Shown here piece by piece: positions 26,606-35,031 of a stretch of 64,000 nucleotides of DNA. The notes below the pieces were generated by a model, which had not been told where the DNA came from, did no database searches, and worked only from the letters and a program-made list of their open reading frames with translations. Position numbers and translations under genes: made by a program. Origin of the DNA: Ensifer sp. MPMI2T (lineage in GTDB: Bacteria > Pseudomonadota > Alphaproteobacteria > Rhizobiales > Rhizobiaceae); contig NZ_SRXN01000017.1 of the NCBI RefSeq assembly GCF_004827385.1, positions 1 to 64,000 of the forward strand, in the 5' to 3' direction. Position 1 is the stretch's first letter. Every line of letters starts with the position of its first letter.

Positions 26606-28972
26606 CTACTCCCTTGTCTTCAGCACTGCGATGAGGTCCAGACGATCGAGCCGCCGACGCACGACCGCGGCGCAGACCAGCGTGGCCGCGAGCGCGATCA
26701 GCGCCGCCTTGCCGTAGGTCGCATCCCTCAAGACGAGCGGCACGCGGTAGAGTTCCGTCTCGAAGGCACTCGTCATGTACCATGCAAGGCCATAGCCGAT
26801 GATTGCGCCGAGCGGGATCGCGATCCATGTCAGTATGCCGACTTCGCCAAGCAGGATGTAGGAGATCTCCCAGCGGCTGAAGCCGAGGACGCGGAGCGTC
26901 GCCAATTCGCGCGCCCGTTCGGAAAGCGCGATGCGGATCGAATTGTAGGTGACGCCGACTGAAAGCGTCATCGAGAAGGCGACGAAGAAGCCGATGAAGA
27001 TAAAGATCGTTTCTCCCATCGTCTCGTAGAACGTGTCGATCGCGGCCTGGCGGAAAAGTACAGCGGCGATATTGGGGATGTCTTTGAGTCTTGCCAGCAA
27101 CGTCGCGCGGCTCGGAGCATCGACGCGTATGTGCAGGCCGCTCACGACGCGGCCATCGCCGGCCACGCGGTTGAGCGCGGTCATGTCCATATAGGCGGGC
27201 GTGCCGAGATAGGTTTCGAAGACTTGCGCTACTGGCAGGCTCAGTCGCGTCTGGCGCCCTTCCAGGAGTTCGACGTCGACGGTGTCGCCGGCATTCACAT
27301 CCAGAAGCTCGGCGAGCTTGCGTGAGACCATGAGTCCGCCGGGAGCAACCTCGATGCGCCCGCGCTCGACGTCGAAGACGGGGCTGAGGATGGCGCCGGG
27401 CGGAGCGCCTATGATGCCTTGTCGCTCGGAGAGATGAGCATGCCTGATGCGTGCCGAGACAAAACGATAGGGCTCCGCCGCCAGGACGCCGGGCAGATTC
27501 TCGAAGTCTGCGACAGTGTCGATTGGCTGCGGGTCGTTGAACGCAACTGTCGCGTCCTGGTGCTGTCCACGTTCAAAGGTCGTCTCGGCAAGGGAATCGA
27601 TGGCGTCGACCCATTGCAGGGCCATGATCAGCACAGCGATCGACAGGGCGAGGCCGAGGCTCGCGAGGAAGGCCCGCACAGGCCATCGGATGATGCGCCG
27701 GAAGATCATGCGTGATGGCTCGTCCAAGGCGCCGGCGAGCGCCGTCCGCGACGCCCATATGCGCCGATAGACCGGCGGGGAAGGAGGTAGCATGGCTTCC
27801 GCAGGTGGCAGCCGCACGGCCCGACGTACCGCGGCGAGGCTGCCGGCGAGCGCCGCACCGAGACTGATGGCGCCGGCGATCACGAAGCCGGCTGGGCCGG
27901 GGCGGTAGAGCAGGAAGGGAAAGCGATAGAACTTGGTGTAGAGTTCCGTGTTCCAATGGCCGAGCCAGGCGCCGATCAGCGAGCCGATCAGGATGCCGAT
28001 CGTCCCTATGACGAGGACCATCTTGGCGTAGTGCCAGCCGATCGCCCAATTGTTGTAGCCGAACGCCTTCAGGAGGCCGATCTCGCGACGCTCGGTCTCG
28101 ATCAGCCGCGCCATCACCATGTTCGTGAGGAAGGCGGCCACCGCCAGGAAGATGGTCGGCATGATCCGCGACATGTTCGTCTGCTGGGCGATTTCGCTCT
28201 CCAGGAACCAGTTCGAGGTCTGGTCGGCGCGACCGTAGGCACCGATGCCGCCGAAGGGAGCCAGGAGGCCGTCGAGCCGGCGGATAACGTCCTTTTCGTC
28301 AGCGCCGGGCAGTAGGCTGAGCGCGATACTGTTGAAGGATGCCTTCAGGTCGAAGGCAGCCGCCAGCGCATCGTGCCCCATCCACAGGATGCCGAAACGC
28401 TCGTCGTCCGGCATGAGGCCGCCGGGGGCAATCGCGTAGACGAATTCGGGGCTGAGTGCTGTGCCAACGACCTGCAGCGTGCGTTTACGCCCCCTCAAGA
28501 CGGCATCGAAATTGTCGCCGGGCTTCAATTGGTGAGCCTCGGCGAAAGGCTCGCTGACGACCACCTCGTCGGGCCGGGTCGGGTCGGCCAGGCGTCCGGA
28601 TCTGACAACCAACGCGTTCAGAAGCTGAGGCCCCCGTTCCGGCAGCGAGAGCAATTGCGCAACGACCGGCTCGGCAAAGCCGGGCATGTCGAGAATTGCA
28701 CCTTCGACGATACGCGTCTCCACGAGGCGGACGCCTGGAAGATCAGCGATTTCGCGCTGGAGATTTTCGGGCGCGCGCTTTGCCTGGGCAAACACATCGG
28801 CAAAACGCGTCCGCTCGTAATAGGCGGCGGTCGTCTCCTCGAGCGCCTCAATCGTCGTCAGCGCCATGATGAGCAGGGCGGTACCGGACGCGATCACCAG
28901 TGCGATCGCAAGAACCTGCGCCTTCAGTCTCCAGAGTTCACGGATGAGCTTGCGATCGAGACTGCTCATCAT
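26606..28972 (-). CDS. ABC exporter permease, two FtsX domains
   Basis: A 788-residue protein with an N-terminal helix, a large periplasmic MacB-like region, three helices with the FtsX pattern (AAFLTNMVMARLIETERREIG), a second periplasmic region and a second three-helix FtsX set at the C-terminus (LSERARELATLRVLGF). About eight to nine membrane helices in total, as in DevC/SalY fused permeases. The start is ATG 28970-28972, just after the ATPase stop (28975-28977), so translation is coupled. It works with the ATPase upstream and HlyD adaptor downstream. A dead homologue fragment lies at 36130-36627. Confidence 0.9.
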   Translation of the reverse strand: MMSSLDRKLIRELWRLKAQVLAIALVIASGTALLIMALTTIEALEETTAAYYERTRFADVFAQAKRAPENLQREIADLPGVRLVETRIVEGAILDMPGFAEPVVAQLLSLPERGPQLLNALVVRSGRLADPTRPDEVVVSEPFAEAHQLKPGDNFDAVLRGRKRTLQVVGTALSPEFVYAIAPGGLMPDDERFGILWMGHDALAAAFDLKASFNSIALSLLPGADEKDVIRRLDGLLAPFGGIGAYGRADQTSNWFLESEIAQQTNMSRIMPTIFLAVAAFLTNMVMARLIETERREIGLLKAFGYNNWAIGWHYAKMVLVIGTIGILIGSLIGAWLGHWNTELYTKFYRFPFLLYRPGPAGFVIAGAISLGAALAGSLAAVRRAVRLPPAEAMLPPSPPVYRRIWASRTALAGALDEPSRMIFRRIIRWPVRAFLASLGLALSIAVLIMALQWVDAIDSLAETTFERGQHQDATVAFNDPQPIDTVADFENLPGVLAAEPYRFVSARIRHAHLSERQGIIGAPPGAILSPVFDVERGRIEVAPGGLMVSRKLAELLDVNAGDTVDVELLEGRQTRLSLPVAQVFETYLGTPAYMDMTALNRVAGDGRVVSGLHIRVDAPSRATLLARLKDIPNIAAVLFRQAAIDTFYETMGETIFIFIGFFVAFSMTLSVGVTYNSIRIALSERARELATLRVLGFSRWEISYILLGEVGILTWIAIPLGAIIGYGLAWYMTSAFETELYRVPLVLRDATYGKAALIALAATLVCAAVVRRRLDRLDLIAVLKTRE

Positions 28973-28974
28973 GT

Positions 28975-29697
28975 TCACCAGGCGAGTTCGCCGGGGGCGC
29001 GTTGCGCGGCGTTGGTCCGCGTTTCGACGATGCGCCCGTCGGCAAAGTAGAGCACGCGATTGGCAATGTCGGCAATGACGGCGTTATGGGTGATAAGCGC
29101 CGTGGTCGTGCCGAGTTCCCGATTGATCCTGAGGATTGCGTCGAGCACGAGGATTCCGGTCTTGCTGTCGAGTGCGCCCGTCGGCTCATCGCAGAGAAGC
29201 AGGTCGGGGCGCTTGGCGATTGCGCGGGCAATGGCAACGCGCTGCTGCTCGCCGCCGGAAAGCTGCGCGGGGAAGTGATCGAGCCTGTCGCCGAGACCGA
29301 CGATCGAAAGCGCCTCAACGGGCGACATTGGGTTTCTGGCGATCTCCGTCACGAGGGAGACGTTCTCGCGGGCCGTTAGGCTGGGGATGAGATTGTAGAA
29401 TTGGAAAACGAAGCCGACGTGATTGCGACGATAAAGGTTGAGTGCGCGTTCGCTATCCAGAGTGAGGGGCTGTCCGCGAAACCTGACCGTTCCGCCAGTC
29501 GGCGTATCGAGGCCGCCAAGTATATTGAGCAGGGTCGACTTGCCGCTACCGGATGGTCCCAATAGCACCACCAGCTCGCCCTCGCGAAGGGCTACGTCCA
29601 CCCCGCGCAGGGCGTGTACTTCCACCGCACCCATCCGATAGATCTTGGTGAGTTCGCACGCCTTCAGGGCGATCGCCGATGCCTCGTTCTCCACCAC
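28975..29697 (-). CDS. ABC exporter ATPase (MacB/LolD type)
   Basis: A 240-residue ATP-binding subunit with Walker [11 protein letters not shown]-loop [14 protein letters not shown], signature LSGGEQQR, Walker [13 protein letters not shown] and switch His in LITHN. The [11 protein letters not shown] and EPTGALD patterns are those of MacB/LolD export ATPases. The start is GTG (29697, GTG again at 29694) behind GAGGAG. It energises the permease and adaptor that follow. It lies 54 nt after the host-attachment-type gene, so the operon probably begins at Hsp20. Confidence 0.93.
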   Translation of the reverse strand: MVENEASAIALKACELTKIYRMGAVEVHALRGVDVALREGELVVLLGPSGSGKSTLLNILGGLDTPTGGTVRFRGQPLTLDSERALNLYRRNHVGFVFQFYNLIPSLTARENVSLVTEIARNPMSPVEALSIVGLGDRLDHFPAQLSGGEQQRVAIARAIAKRPDLLLCDEPTGALDSKTGILVLDAILRINRELGTTTALITHNAVIADIANRVLYFADGRIVETRTNAAQRAPGELAW

Positions 29698-29751
29698 TCA
29701 CTCCTCGGGTCGCCGCGACCGCCGCGAACCTTGCCTCGTCTCAGGTGGGTA

Positions 29752-30198
29752 TCATCGCGAAAGATAATGCTCGATCTCCGGGATTGGAAACCTCACCAGA
29801 TCCTTGGCCACTTCGGCGATGACTAACGCATGCGCCGAGGAATCCAGTTGCTTGCGCAGCAGGCCAAGGACGCGCGGCGGTGCAACGAGAACCAGTTCAT
29901 CGATGCCCTCGTCGCGTGCGAAGACGACAAGTTTCTCGCAAATGTGGGAAACGAAGGCTTCCTCTGCCCGGTCATGCCAGTCCGTTTGCCGGACTGCGCT
30001 TCGAGCGCCGCCTCGCGACTGGTAAACTCGCCCCTCACGGTCCGCTCCGAGTTCCCGTGCCGGAGGTTGATATTCCGATTCGACCTTGACCGGAATGAGA
30101 TTGATGAGCTCTGCATCCCCTTGGTTACGCAGGATGAGAGCCTTGGCTCCATCGCACACCAGCACTACGCTGCCGTGCGGAATTCTTATGGTTGACAT
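29752..30198 (-). CDS. Host attachment protein family (bacterial eRF1-like) protein
   Basis: A 148-residue protein. The N-terminus (HGSVVLVCDGAKALIL) and the C-terminal half (DELVLVAPPRVLGLLRKQL, then KDLVRFPIPEIEHYL) match the family annotated as required for attachment to host cells, which is distantly related to archaeal/eukaryal release factor 1 domain 2. No signal peptide is seen, so a cytoplasmic translational role fits the fold better than surface adhesion. It lies between a Usp gene and the exporter in a stress operon, supporting a stress role. Function is inferred. Confidence 0.82.
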   Translation of the reverse strand: MSTIRIPHGSVVLVCDGAKALILRNQGDAELINLIPVKVESEYQPPARELGADREGRVYQSRGGARSAVRQTDWHDRAEEAFVSHICEKLVVFARDEGIDELVLVAPPRVLGLLRKQLDSSAHALVIAEVAKDLVRFPIPEIEHYLSR

Positions 30199-30240
30199 GA
30201 TGCTGGCCTCAATCGCAAGCGTTCGTAATCTTCTGTTTCA

Positions 30241-31071
30241 TCATCGCGCCATCAACACGGGGAGCCGGGCTTCGTTGAGTATCGATCGCGTGACGCCACC
30301 GAATATGAGTTCGCGCAGCCGGGAGTGACCATAGGCGCCCATGACGATCATATCGGCGGCGACATCAATCGCATGTCGCTGCAGAGCCTGTGCCACGGTC
30401 CGGCCTTCACTGGGCAGTGTATCGATCGTCACGTGAATGCCGTGGCGGGCAAGATAGGCGGCGACATCTGCTCCGGGTTCATCTCCGCTCGTGCGGAGCG
30501 TCGCCGTGGGATCCACCATGGTGACGTGAACGGAATCGGCGTCGGCCATCAGCTGGAGTGCCTCTCGCGCCGCGTGTGCGGATTGGGCACGCGAGTCCCA
30601 GGCTAACAGGACGGTCTTCGGCTTGAGCGTCGCGGTACATGCGGGCGGGATAAGCAAGACCGGACGTTCCGACTGCAAGAGGCCACCGCCGATAATCTGC
30701 TCCTTGAGATCGTCGTCCTCGAAGGCGCCGGGACCGATCAGGACAAGATCGGCATAGAGCGCACGTTCACCTATGTCGTAGGTGGCACCTGCCACCTCCG
30801 CGTAAATGCTGTCGACATTAAATGAAATCTCCCGCTTCGAGAGTTTGTCGCGAACCGTCTTCGCGGTTTCGCCAAGCGTTTGCAGATTTCGCTCGCGCTG
30901 TTCGAGCCACGCTGGCGCAAGTGTTGCATACCGCCCCGTCGGTTGTGGCGCAAAGCCGACGATAAGAGCGCTCAAGTGCGCGGAGACTTGATCAGAGATA
31001 TCTGTAGCCACCTGCAGGTCGCGGTCGGTCTGCGATACGCCGACGACCGCGAGGATCGTCTTGAATGACAT
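30241..31071 (-). CDS. Universal stress protein, tandem UspA domains
   Basis: ATG 31069-31071 gives 276 residues. Two Usp domains: 1-145 (MSFKTILAVVG start, LVLIGPGAFEDDD in the nucleotide site, degenerate) and 150-276 (TVLLAWDSR, MIVMGAYGHSRLRELIFGG with the G-x2-G-x9-G ATP loop, ending ARLPVLMAR). The C-terminal domain should bind ATP; the N-terminal one lacks the loop. It is cytoplasmic. It follows Hsp20 by about 93 nt and precedes the host-attachment gene by 42 nt. Probably induced with them from the FNR box at 31843. Confidence 0.92.
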   Translation of the reverse strand: MSFKTILAVVGVSQTDRDLQVATDISDQVSAHLSALIVGFAPQPTGRYATLAPAWLEQRERNLQTLGETAKTVRDKLSKREISFNVDSIYAEVAGATYDIGERALYADLVLIGPGAFEDDDLKEQIIGGGLLQSERPVLLIPPACTATLKPKTVLLAWDSRAQSAHAAREALQLMADADSVHVTMVDPTATLRTSGDEPGADVAAYLARHGIHVTIDTLPSEGRTVAQALQRHAIDVAADMIVMGAYGHSRLRELIFGGVTRSILNEARLPVLMAR

Positions 31072-31164
31072 GGTTTTGCTCCGTTGGAACGTAGGATCGT
31101 GACGCGACGATGAACCAGAGCAAGACGCGCCAGCCGGCACGTCTTGCTCTCCCAGTGCCGAATG

Positions 31165-31692
31165 CTAGGCTGGTTTGATCTGGATTTTGCGCTCGCTCTG
31201 CTGCGCTTCTGGGGTCTTTGGCAGGGTCACGGAAAGAACGCCCTTCGAAAAATTGGCGGCGATGTTGTCGGCATCGACGCCGTCAGGCAATCGGAAGGCC
31301 CTCTGGAAAGAGCCGTAGCGACGCTCCGAAAGGACGTAGTCCTTGTTCTTCTCTTCTTTCTGCTCCTGCTTCTCACCCCGGATCGTCAAGGTTCCGCTGG
31401 AGACCGCTACCTCGATGTCCCTTTCCTCCATCCCTGGCAGTTCGCAGGTAATTTCGTAACTCTTCTCCGTCTCCGCGACGTCGACGGCGGGCGCGATCTT
31501 GAACTCCGACTGCCGCGGCATCCGACGCATGAATGCGGACGCAAAGGGGCGATGCCACAGGGTCGGAGCGAAGTCGTCGAACAGGCGGTCGATTTCGGAT
31601 CGGAGGCTTTCGAACGGCAGCCACGACTCGCCGCGATGCTCGACGGCTTTCTCGTCCGACTTGATGGGCAATTTGGTTACAGGTTCAGCCAT
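31165..31692 (-). CDS. Hsp20 family small heat-shock protein
   Basis: ATG 31690-31692 follows GGAGC; 175 residues. An N-terminal helix-rich part (WLPFESLRSEIDRLFDDF) is followed by an alpha-crystallin domain (about 75-165) with the SGTLTIRGEK strand and the FSKGVLSVTLPK motif, and a C-terminal IQIKPA that carries the I-x-I dimer-groove signature. It should be an ATP-independent holdase. It heads a minus-strand run (Hsp20, Usp, attachment family, exporter) down to 25403. An exact FNR box is 150 nt upstream. Confidence 0.93.
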   Translation of the reverse strand: MAEPVTKLPIKSDEKAVEHRGESWLPFESLRSEIDRLFDDFAPTLWHRPFASAFMRRMPRQSEFKIAPAVDVAETEKSYEITCELPGMEERDIEVAVSSGTLTIRGEKQEQKEEKNKDYVLSERRYGSFQRAFRLPDGVDADNIAANFSKGVLSVTLPKTPEAQQSERKIQIKPA

Positions 31693-31842
31693 GGCTGGTG
31701 CTCCTTCAAAGCAGAGTTGCAGGCTCATCGGGCCGCTCGTTGTAAGCGCGACCGCAAAGCCGCCCTGGCTGGGCCTGTCGCGTTTCTCGCCCGGTGTTCC
31801 AGCCAGTTGTGTGTAGTAGAGCCCTATGTGGCACCAGCCTCA

Positions 31843-31856
31843 TTGATGCGCGTCAA
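31843..31856 (-). promoter_or_regulatory. FNR/FixK box upstream of the Hsp20-Usp-exporter run
   Basis: TTGATGCGCGTCAA is exact. It lies 150 nt before ATG 31692, longer than at other genes, so the leader would be about 100 nt. The 31693-32018 spacer has no other gene that I can support. Confidence 0.75.
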
Positions 31857-32018
31857 AGACTGCACAAGCTGTAGAACCGAAAAACCGCCCCCCATTCCCT
31901 TTTTGACGGAGAACAGGGCGCGCTGCTTGGATGTGTGATGTGCTTGCACGTGGTAGCCGTCGTTCGTGGGTGACGGTAAAGGTCAGCGGAATTCGACAAT
32001 GACCAGGCACAACCTATT

Positions 32019-32357
32019 TCACGCTATCAGACAGCCATTACGAGCAGGCTGCTTCTGATGGTCATAGCGCTCACGATTGCCTCGCTTTTCAGCGTGCTGC
32101 CGATCAAGGGCTGCCCTACCACAGATTCCGGCGCTCTCGAAGTCCCGAAGGACCTTGCGTAGGACATCCTCGTCGCCGGCTTCGGTCCGGCTGGCTTCAG
32201 CGATCTCCTCCGCGTAAGCGGCCGCGTCGGCTCGATCAAGCACGTGTGCTGCCCATCCGGCCAGCAGACGGTCTCGGCATTCGCGAACTCTCAAGGAACG
32301 CTCGAAATCGAGGATGTACTTTTCTTCGAGCGCTTTCTTTCGCTCTGTCAGTTCCAT
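32019..32357 (-). CDS. ATP synthase inhibitor zeta-like protein (DUF1476 type)
   Basis: From ATG 32355-32357, with GGAG about 9 nt upstream, 112 residues can be read. [19 protein letters not shown], then [22 protein letters not shown] and [18 protein letters not shown] follow the alphaproteobacterial zeta subunit (E/DRxxAxExKF, RLLxxWAA, GxEDVxRKV), which blocks F1-ATPase. The normal final helices are not evident: after AGI the frame becomes basic and polar, and another frame ([15 protein letters not shown]) looks more natural, so a late frameshift is possible. The frame is continuous upstream with a GroEL remnant, so it may instead be made as a fusion. Confidence 0.65.
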   Translation of the reverse strand: MELTERKKALEEKYILDFERSLRVRECRDRLLAGWAAHVLDRADAAAYAEEIAEASRTEAGDEDVLRKVLRDFESAGICGRAALDRQHAEKRGNRERYDHQKQPARNGCLIA

Positions 32358-32660
32358 GACTTCTTGCTCCGATCGTCTGTGAGCTCGAGCGGGGGTTTGG
32401 TCGGCACGGCCAAGTTGTTCGGGTATAACCGTTTCGAGCTTGAGGCCCAGCTCCTCGCAAATGAGCTGTCCACCCGTGAGGATGGCGATGTCCTGCAAGA
32501 GGGCTTTGCGTCGGACGATCGGCGCTCCCCATTTTCTTTCGATCAGGACAGCTTTCGACCGCGGCCCAAGTGTGACCCGAACGGCATCGGCCAATTGCGA
32601 AGCGCCCTTCAAGATCTTTTCTCGGGCAGCCGAATGGAAAAGGACCTGCTTGTGAGCCAT
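32358..32660 (-). pseudogene. GroEL remnant, internally deleted, in frame with zeta-like gene
   Basis: From ATG 32658-32660, behind GGAGG, the frame reads [19 protein letters not shown] and [21 protein letters not shown], the GroEL N-terminus (about residues 2-48). It then jumps in frame to [18 protein letters not shown] and EELGLKLE plus QLGRA, which is GroEL near residues 283-325. The ATPase residues and most of the apical domain (about 235 codons) are missing. The frame continues without stop into the zeta-like sequence. It cannot fold as a chaperonin. The well-placed ribosome site and the FNR box 50 nt upstream mean a short fusion may still be produced. Confidence 0.8.
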
Positions 32661-32710
32661 GGCTCCAACCTCCGTTCTTTGCTTTTGTAGCACAGGGCGG
32701 AAGGGACGCT

Positions 32711-32724
32711 TTGACGCGCATCAA
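32711..32724. promoter_or_regulatory. FNR/FixK box in divergent promoter
   Basis: TTGACGCGCATCAA is exact and symmetric. It is 50 nt from ATG 32660 on the minus side and 116 nt from the Usp start 32841 on the plus side, so it could serve both. Confidence 0.78.
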
Positions 32725-32840
32725 ACGACATCTGCATGGGCCGCCCAAGCATCACCCAATCATCTTTGATGCCGGTCAAGGCGAGGGCGGTCGATCGATG
32801 GTTAAGTTCTGTGACGAGAGGCCAAACCGAGGTCGCGGCC

Positions 32841-33668
32841 ATGATTTACAACACGATACTGGTGCACTTGGACATAAACGATGCCGCAGCATCGCAGCTA
32901 AATTTCGCGCGCGACCTCGCTGCGCCTTTTGAGGCAAATCTGATCGGCTTTGCCGCCGGCGACATACACCCGATTGCGGCGCCTCCGCCCGGGGTGATCG
33001 TGGACGCCGAGTTCATGCGGCTTGAGGCGAGGGAGATCGAACGCCGCCTGGACGCGCTCAGAAGTGATCTCGATGCCAGCGGCGAAATGGGAGGGGCCGA
33101 TTCGCTGCGTACTGCCGTCGGCGATCCGACAAAAGGGCTGGCAACGGCCGCGAGAGCGGCGGACCTTGTAGTCGCTGGAGCAGGTGGCGAAGGGGGCGGA
33201 CGCGACGCCCACACCGCCATAGATCTGGGCGCGCTGATACATGCAGCGGGCCGTCCGGTCCTCATACCGCGGGCCGATCTCGCACCTCTTAAGGCGAGAA
33301 GCGTCGTCGTTGCCTGGAAGGATGCCCGTGAGGCAAGACGGGCGGTAGCAGACGCGATGCCCTTCCTTGTGCATGCGCGCGAAGTCGTGGTGGCGACCGT
33401 CGCGGATCAGGAGCCGGATCGGGCGATGGCCAGTGCCACCGACGTCGTCCGCTATCTCATCGATCATGGTGCAAAAGCCCGCGCTGAGATCGTGGACCAT
33501 CGCGAAGGCGAGGCTGGGGAGGTGCTGGTTGGCATCGCCAAACAGATGGGAGCGGATCTGATCGTCTCGGGCGGCTATGGTCATGGCCGCCTTCGCGAGT
33601 GGCTGCTTGGCGGCGTCACCCGATCACTGCTGCGCGAAGGGTCGCTTCACCGCCTGATGTCGGCCTGA
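32841..33668 (+). CDS. Universal stress protein, tandem UspA domains
   Basis: ATG 32841 with GAGGT about 7 nt upstream; 275 residues. Two Usp folds: 1-148 (IYNTILVHLDIN, then LVVAGAGGEGGGRD, degenerate loop) and 152-275 (SVVVAWKDAREARRAV, DLIVSGGYGHGRLREWLLGG with the ATP loop). Same layout as the gene at 30241-31071, so they are paralogues on opposite strands. Probably controlled by the shared box at 32711. Cytoplasmic; partners unknown. Confidence 0.92.
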   Translation: MIYNTILVHLDINDAAASQLNFARDLAAPFEANLIGFAAGDIHPIAAPPPGVIVDAEFMRLEAREIERRLDALRSDLDASGEMGGADSLRTAVGDPTKGLATAARAADLVVAGAGGEGGGRDAHTAIDLGALIHAAGRPVLIPRADLAPLKARSVVVAWKDAREARRAVADAMPFLVHAREVVVATVADQEPDRAMASATDVVRYLIDHGAKARAEIVDHREGEAGEVLVGIAKQMGADLIVSGGYGHGRLREWLLGGVTRSLLREGSLHRLMSA

Positions 33669-33994
33669 TGATGCCTCGCGATTGCGGCTCCCCGGGACTG
33701 ACCACTGGAAAGCGGAACGTTGAGATGCGCCCGGAGTTGTGCGCCGCACTCGCGCGGAAGGTGCGATTCCTCTCTAGCCCCACCAAACAATAACGTGAGG
33801 TAAAGGCCTGAAGGACCGTCGCTCGCGTCCCTCATCGACGTGTTTTCGTCCCTCAGTTTCCGCTCAACCGCTCTTGGTGAAACGCGCCGGCTGTGGCTTT
33901 GGCCTGCAGATCTTCCACAGGCCCATTGCATCCGCATAAAGAAGGGCGGGCGCTCGGCCGGCTGGGAGCTCTTGCGCAATGGATAGCGAGATGT
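33669..33994. other. No recognisable feature
   Basis: A 326-bp gap between convergent Usp genes. Short frames exist on both strands but none has a ribosome site plus family resemblance. No repeat, FNR box or strong hairpin was seen. Confidence 0.5.
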
Positions 33995-34516
33995 TCAGCG
34001 TACTACCAGCACGGAACAATGTGCATGCTGGATGATCTTTTGCGACACGCTTCCGACCAGCATACCCCTCAACCGCCCGAGCCCGCGGCTTCCAACGACG
34101 ATCATGTCCGCACCGATCTCCTCAGCGACATTAAGGATTGTTTCAGCGTAGGCGCCGGGCTCGACGCGCGTCTCCACGCTACTGACGCCGATGCTTCGGG
34201 CAAGATCGGCAGCGTCCTCGGCAACGCGGTCACCCAAGACCGAAACCATTTCTCCGATGTCGCCTTGCGAGGCACGGAACAACTCGACCATCGAACTGGG
34301 AACACGCTCCAACTGCGGCAGAGTCACGGCCGATACACGGCGGACGAGGCGCTCCGGCTCGGCGAGGCGGCTCGCCTCCTCGGCCCGGAGCCCATGCAGG
34401 ATGACGTGGAGGATCGTGAGTCTCGCTCCGAGAGCCTTGGCTATGTTCGCCGCCATCGCCACGGCTTCCCGGGCTTTGTCGGATCCATCGGTTGCGACAA
34501 GAATGCGCTTGGTCAT
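33995..34516 (-). CDS. Universal stress protein, single UspA domain
   Basis: ATG 34514-34516 follows GGAGGAAG by 5 nt; 173 residues. It starts TKRILVATDGSDKA and has the ATP-binding loop MIVVGSRGLGRLRGMLVGSVS with G-x2-G-x9-G-S, ending HCSVLVVR. It is longer than usual (about 145) because of an insertion near 50-85. Expected to bind ATP in the cytoplasm. Upstream is a broken YHS-domain gene and, further up, the FNR box at 34839. Confidence 0.92.
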   Translation of the reverse strand: MTKRILVATDGSDKAREAVAMAANIAKALGARLTILHVILHGLRAEEASRLAEPERLVRRVSAVTLPQLERVPSSMVELFRASQGDIGEMVSVLGDRVAEDAADLARSIGVSSVETRVEPGAYAETILNVAEEIGADMIVVGSRGLGRLRGMLVGSVSQKIIQHAHCSVLVVR

Positions 34517-34558
34517 GGCACTTCCTCCATTTCGGTAAAGTATCGAGAACCACGGTGA

Positions 34559-34741
34559 GCGCGATCGCGACCCTGGTGCGCACGGACTTGAGTTCGCGCT
34601 CCGGGTCCTCGAAGGTCCGCAGGCAAGTCTGGCTGCAGAAATAATATGTGCGCCCGCCGCGCTCGGAAGTCAGTTGCCTTGTCGACCATCATTCCGCAGA
34701 TCGCATCCTTGGCAAAGCGCCAGCCGCGGATACTTGCACGT
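34559..34741 (-). pseudogene. YHS-domain protein, frameshifted
   Basis: Minus-strand frames give FAKDAICGMMVDKATDFRA and, one frame over, ERGGRTYYFCSQTCLRTFE. Together these are a YHS metal-binding domain (xCGMxV ... YYFCSxxCxxxF). A single frame change near 34655-34670 splits the domain, and no good start or own stop is visible; the second frame runs on into the Usp gene. YHS domains sit with copper/heavy-metal ATPases and exporters, fitting the Met- and His-rich proteins across the divergent gap. Confidence 0.7.
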
Positions 34742-34838
34742 GAGACGATACGGTTTGCTCATGCTGCATGGAACGAACTCCTGTGCTCGTTCACCCAGCT
34801 ATGACCCTTCAAGATACGCTTTCCCGAGACACTCGACA

Positions 34839-34852
34839 TTGATTCACGTCAA
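34839..34852 (-). promoter_or_regulatory. FNR/FixK box upstream of YHS remnant and Usp
   Basis: TTGATTCACGTCAA is exact. It lies about 100 nt upstream of the YHS remnant on the minus side and 180 nt from the plus-strand gene at 35032. Confidence 0.72.
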
Positions 34853-34946
34853 TTGCCGCGCAAGCATGTCGCGGCCAGCTCAGCCCGCATAGTGGCTCAA
34901 AATCGATGAGCTTAAAGCTGGATGCGCTAGATTCCTGCAGACGAAC

Positions 34947-34960
34947 TTGATTTCCCTCAA
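34947..34960 (+). promoter_or_regulatory. Near-consensus FNR/FixK box upstream of Met-rich protein
   Basis: TTGATTTCCCTCAA has one mismatch (C for R) and ends 71 nt before ATG 35032, the usual spacing here. Confidence 0.6.
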
Positions 34961-35031
34961 GGCGGAGTTACTCAGCACGGGTATTCTTCCACCCAGATCA
35001 CTGATGATCAGGCGGATTGGGAGAAACGAAC

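Noticed and set aside
33647-33979. Minus-strand frame of about 110 codons between the Usp genes
   Set aside because: Arg/Ser-rich shadow reading overlapping the Usp end; no ribosome site.
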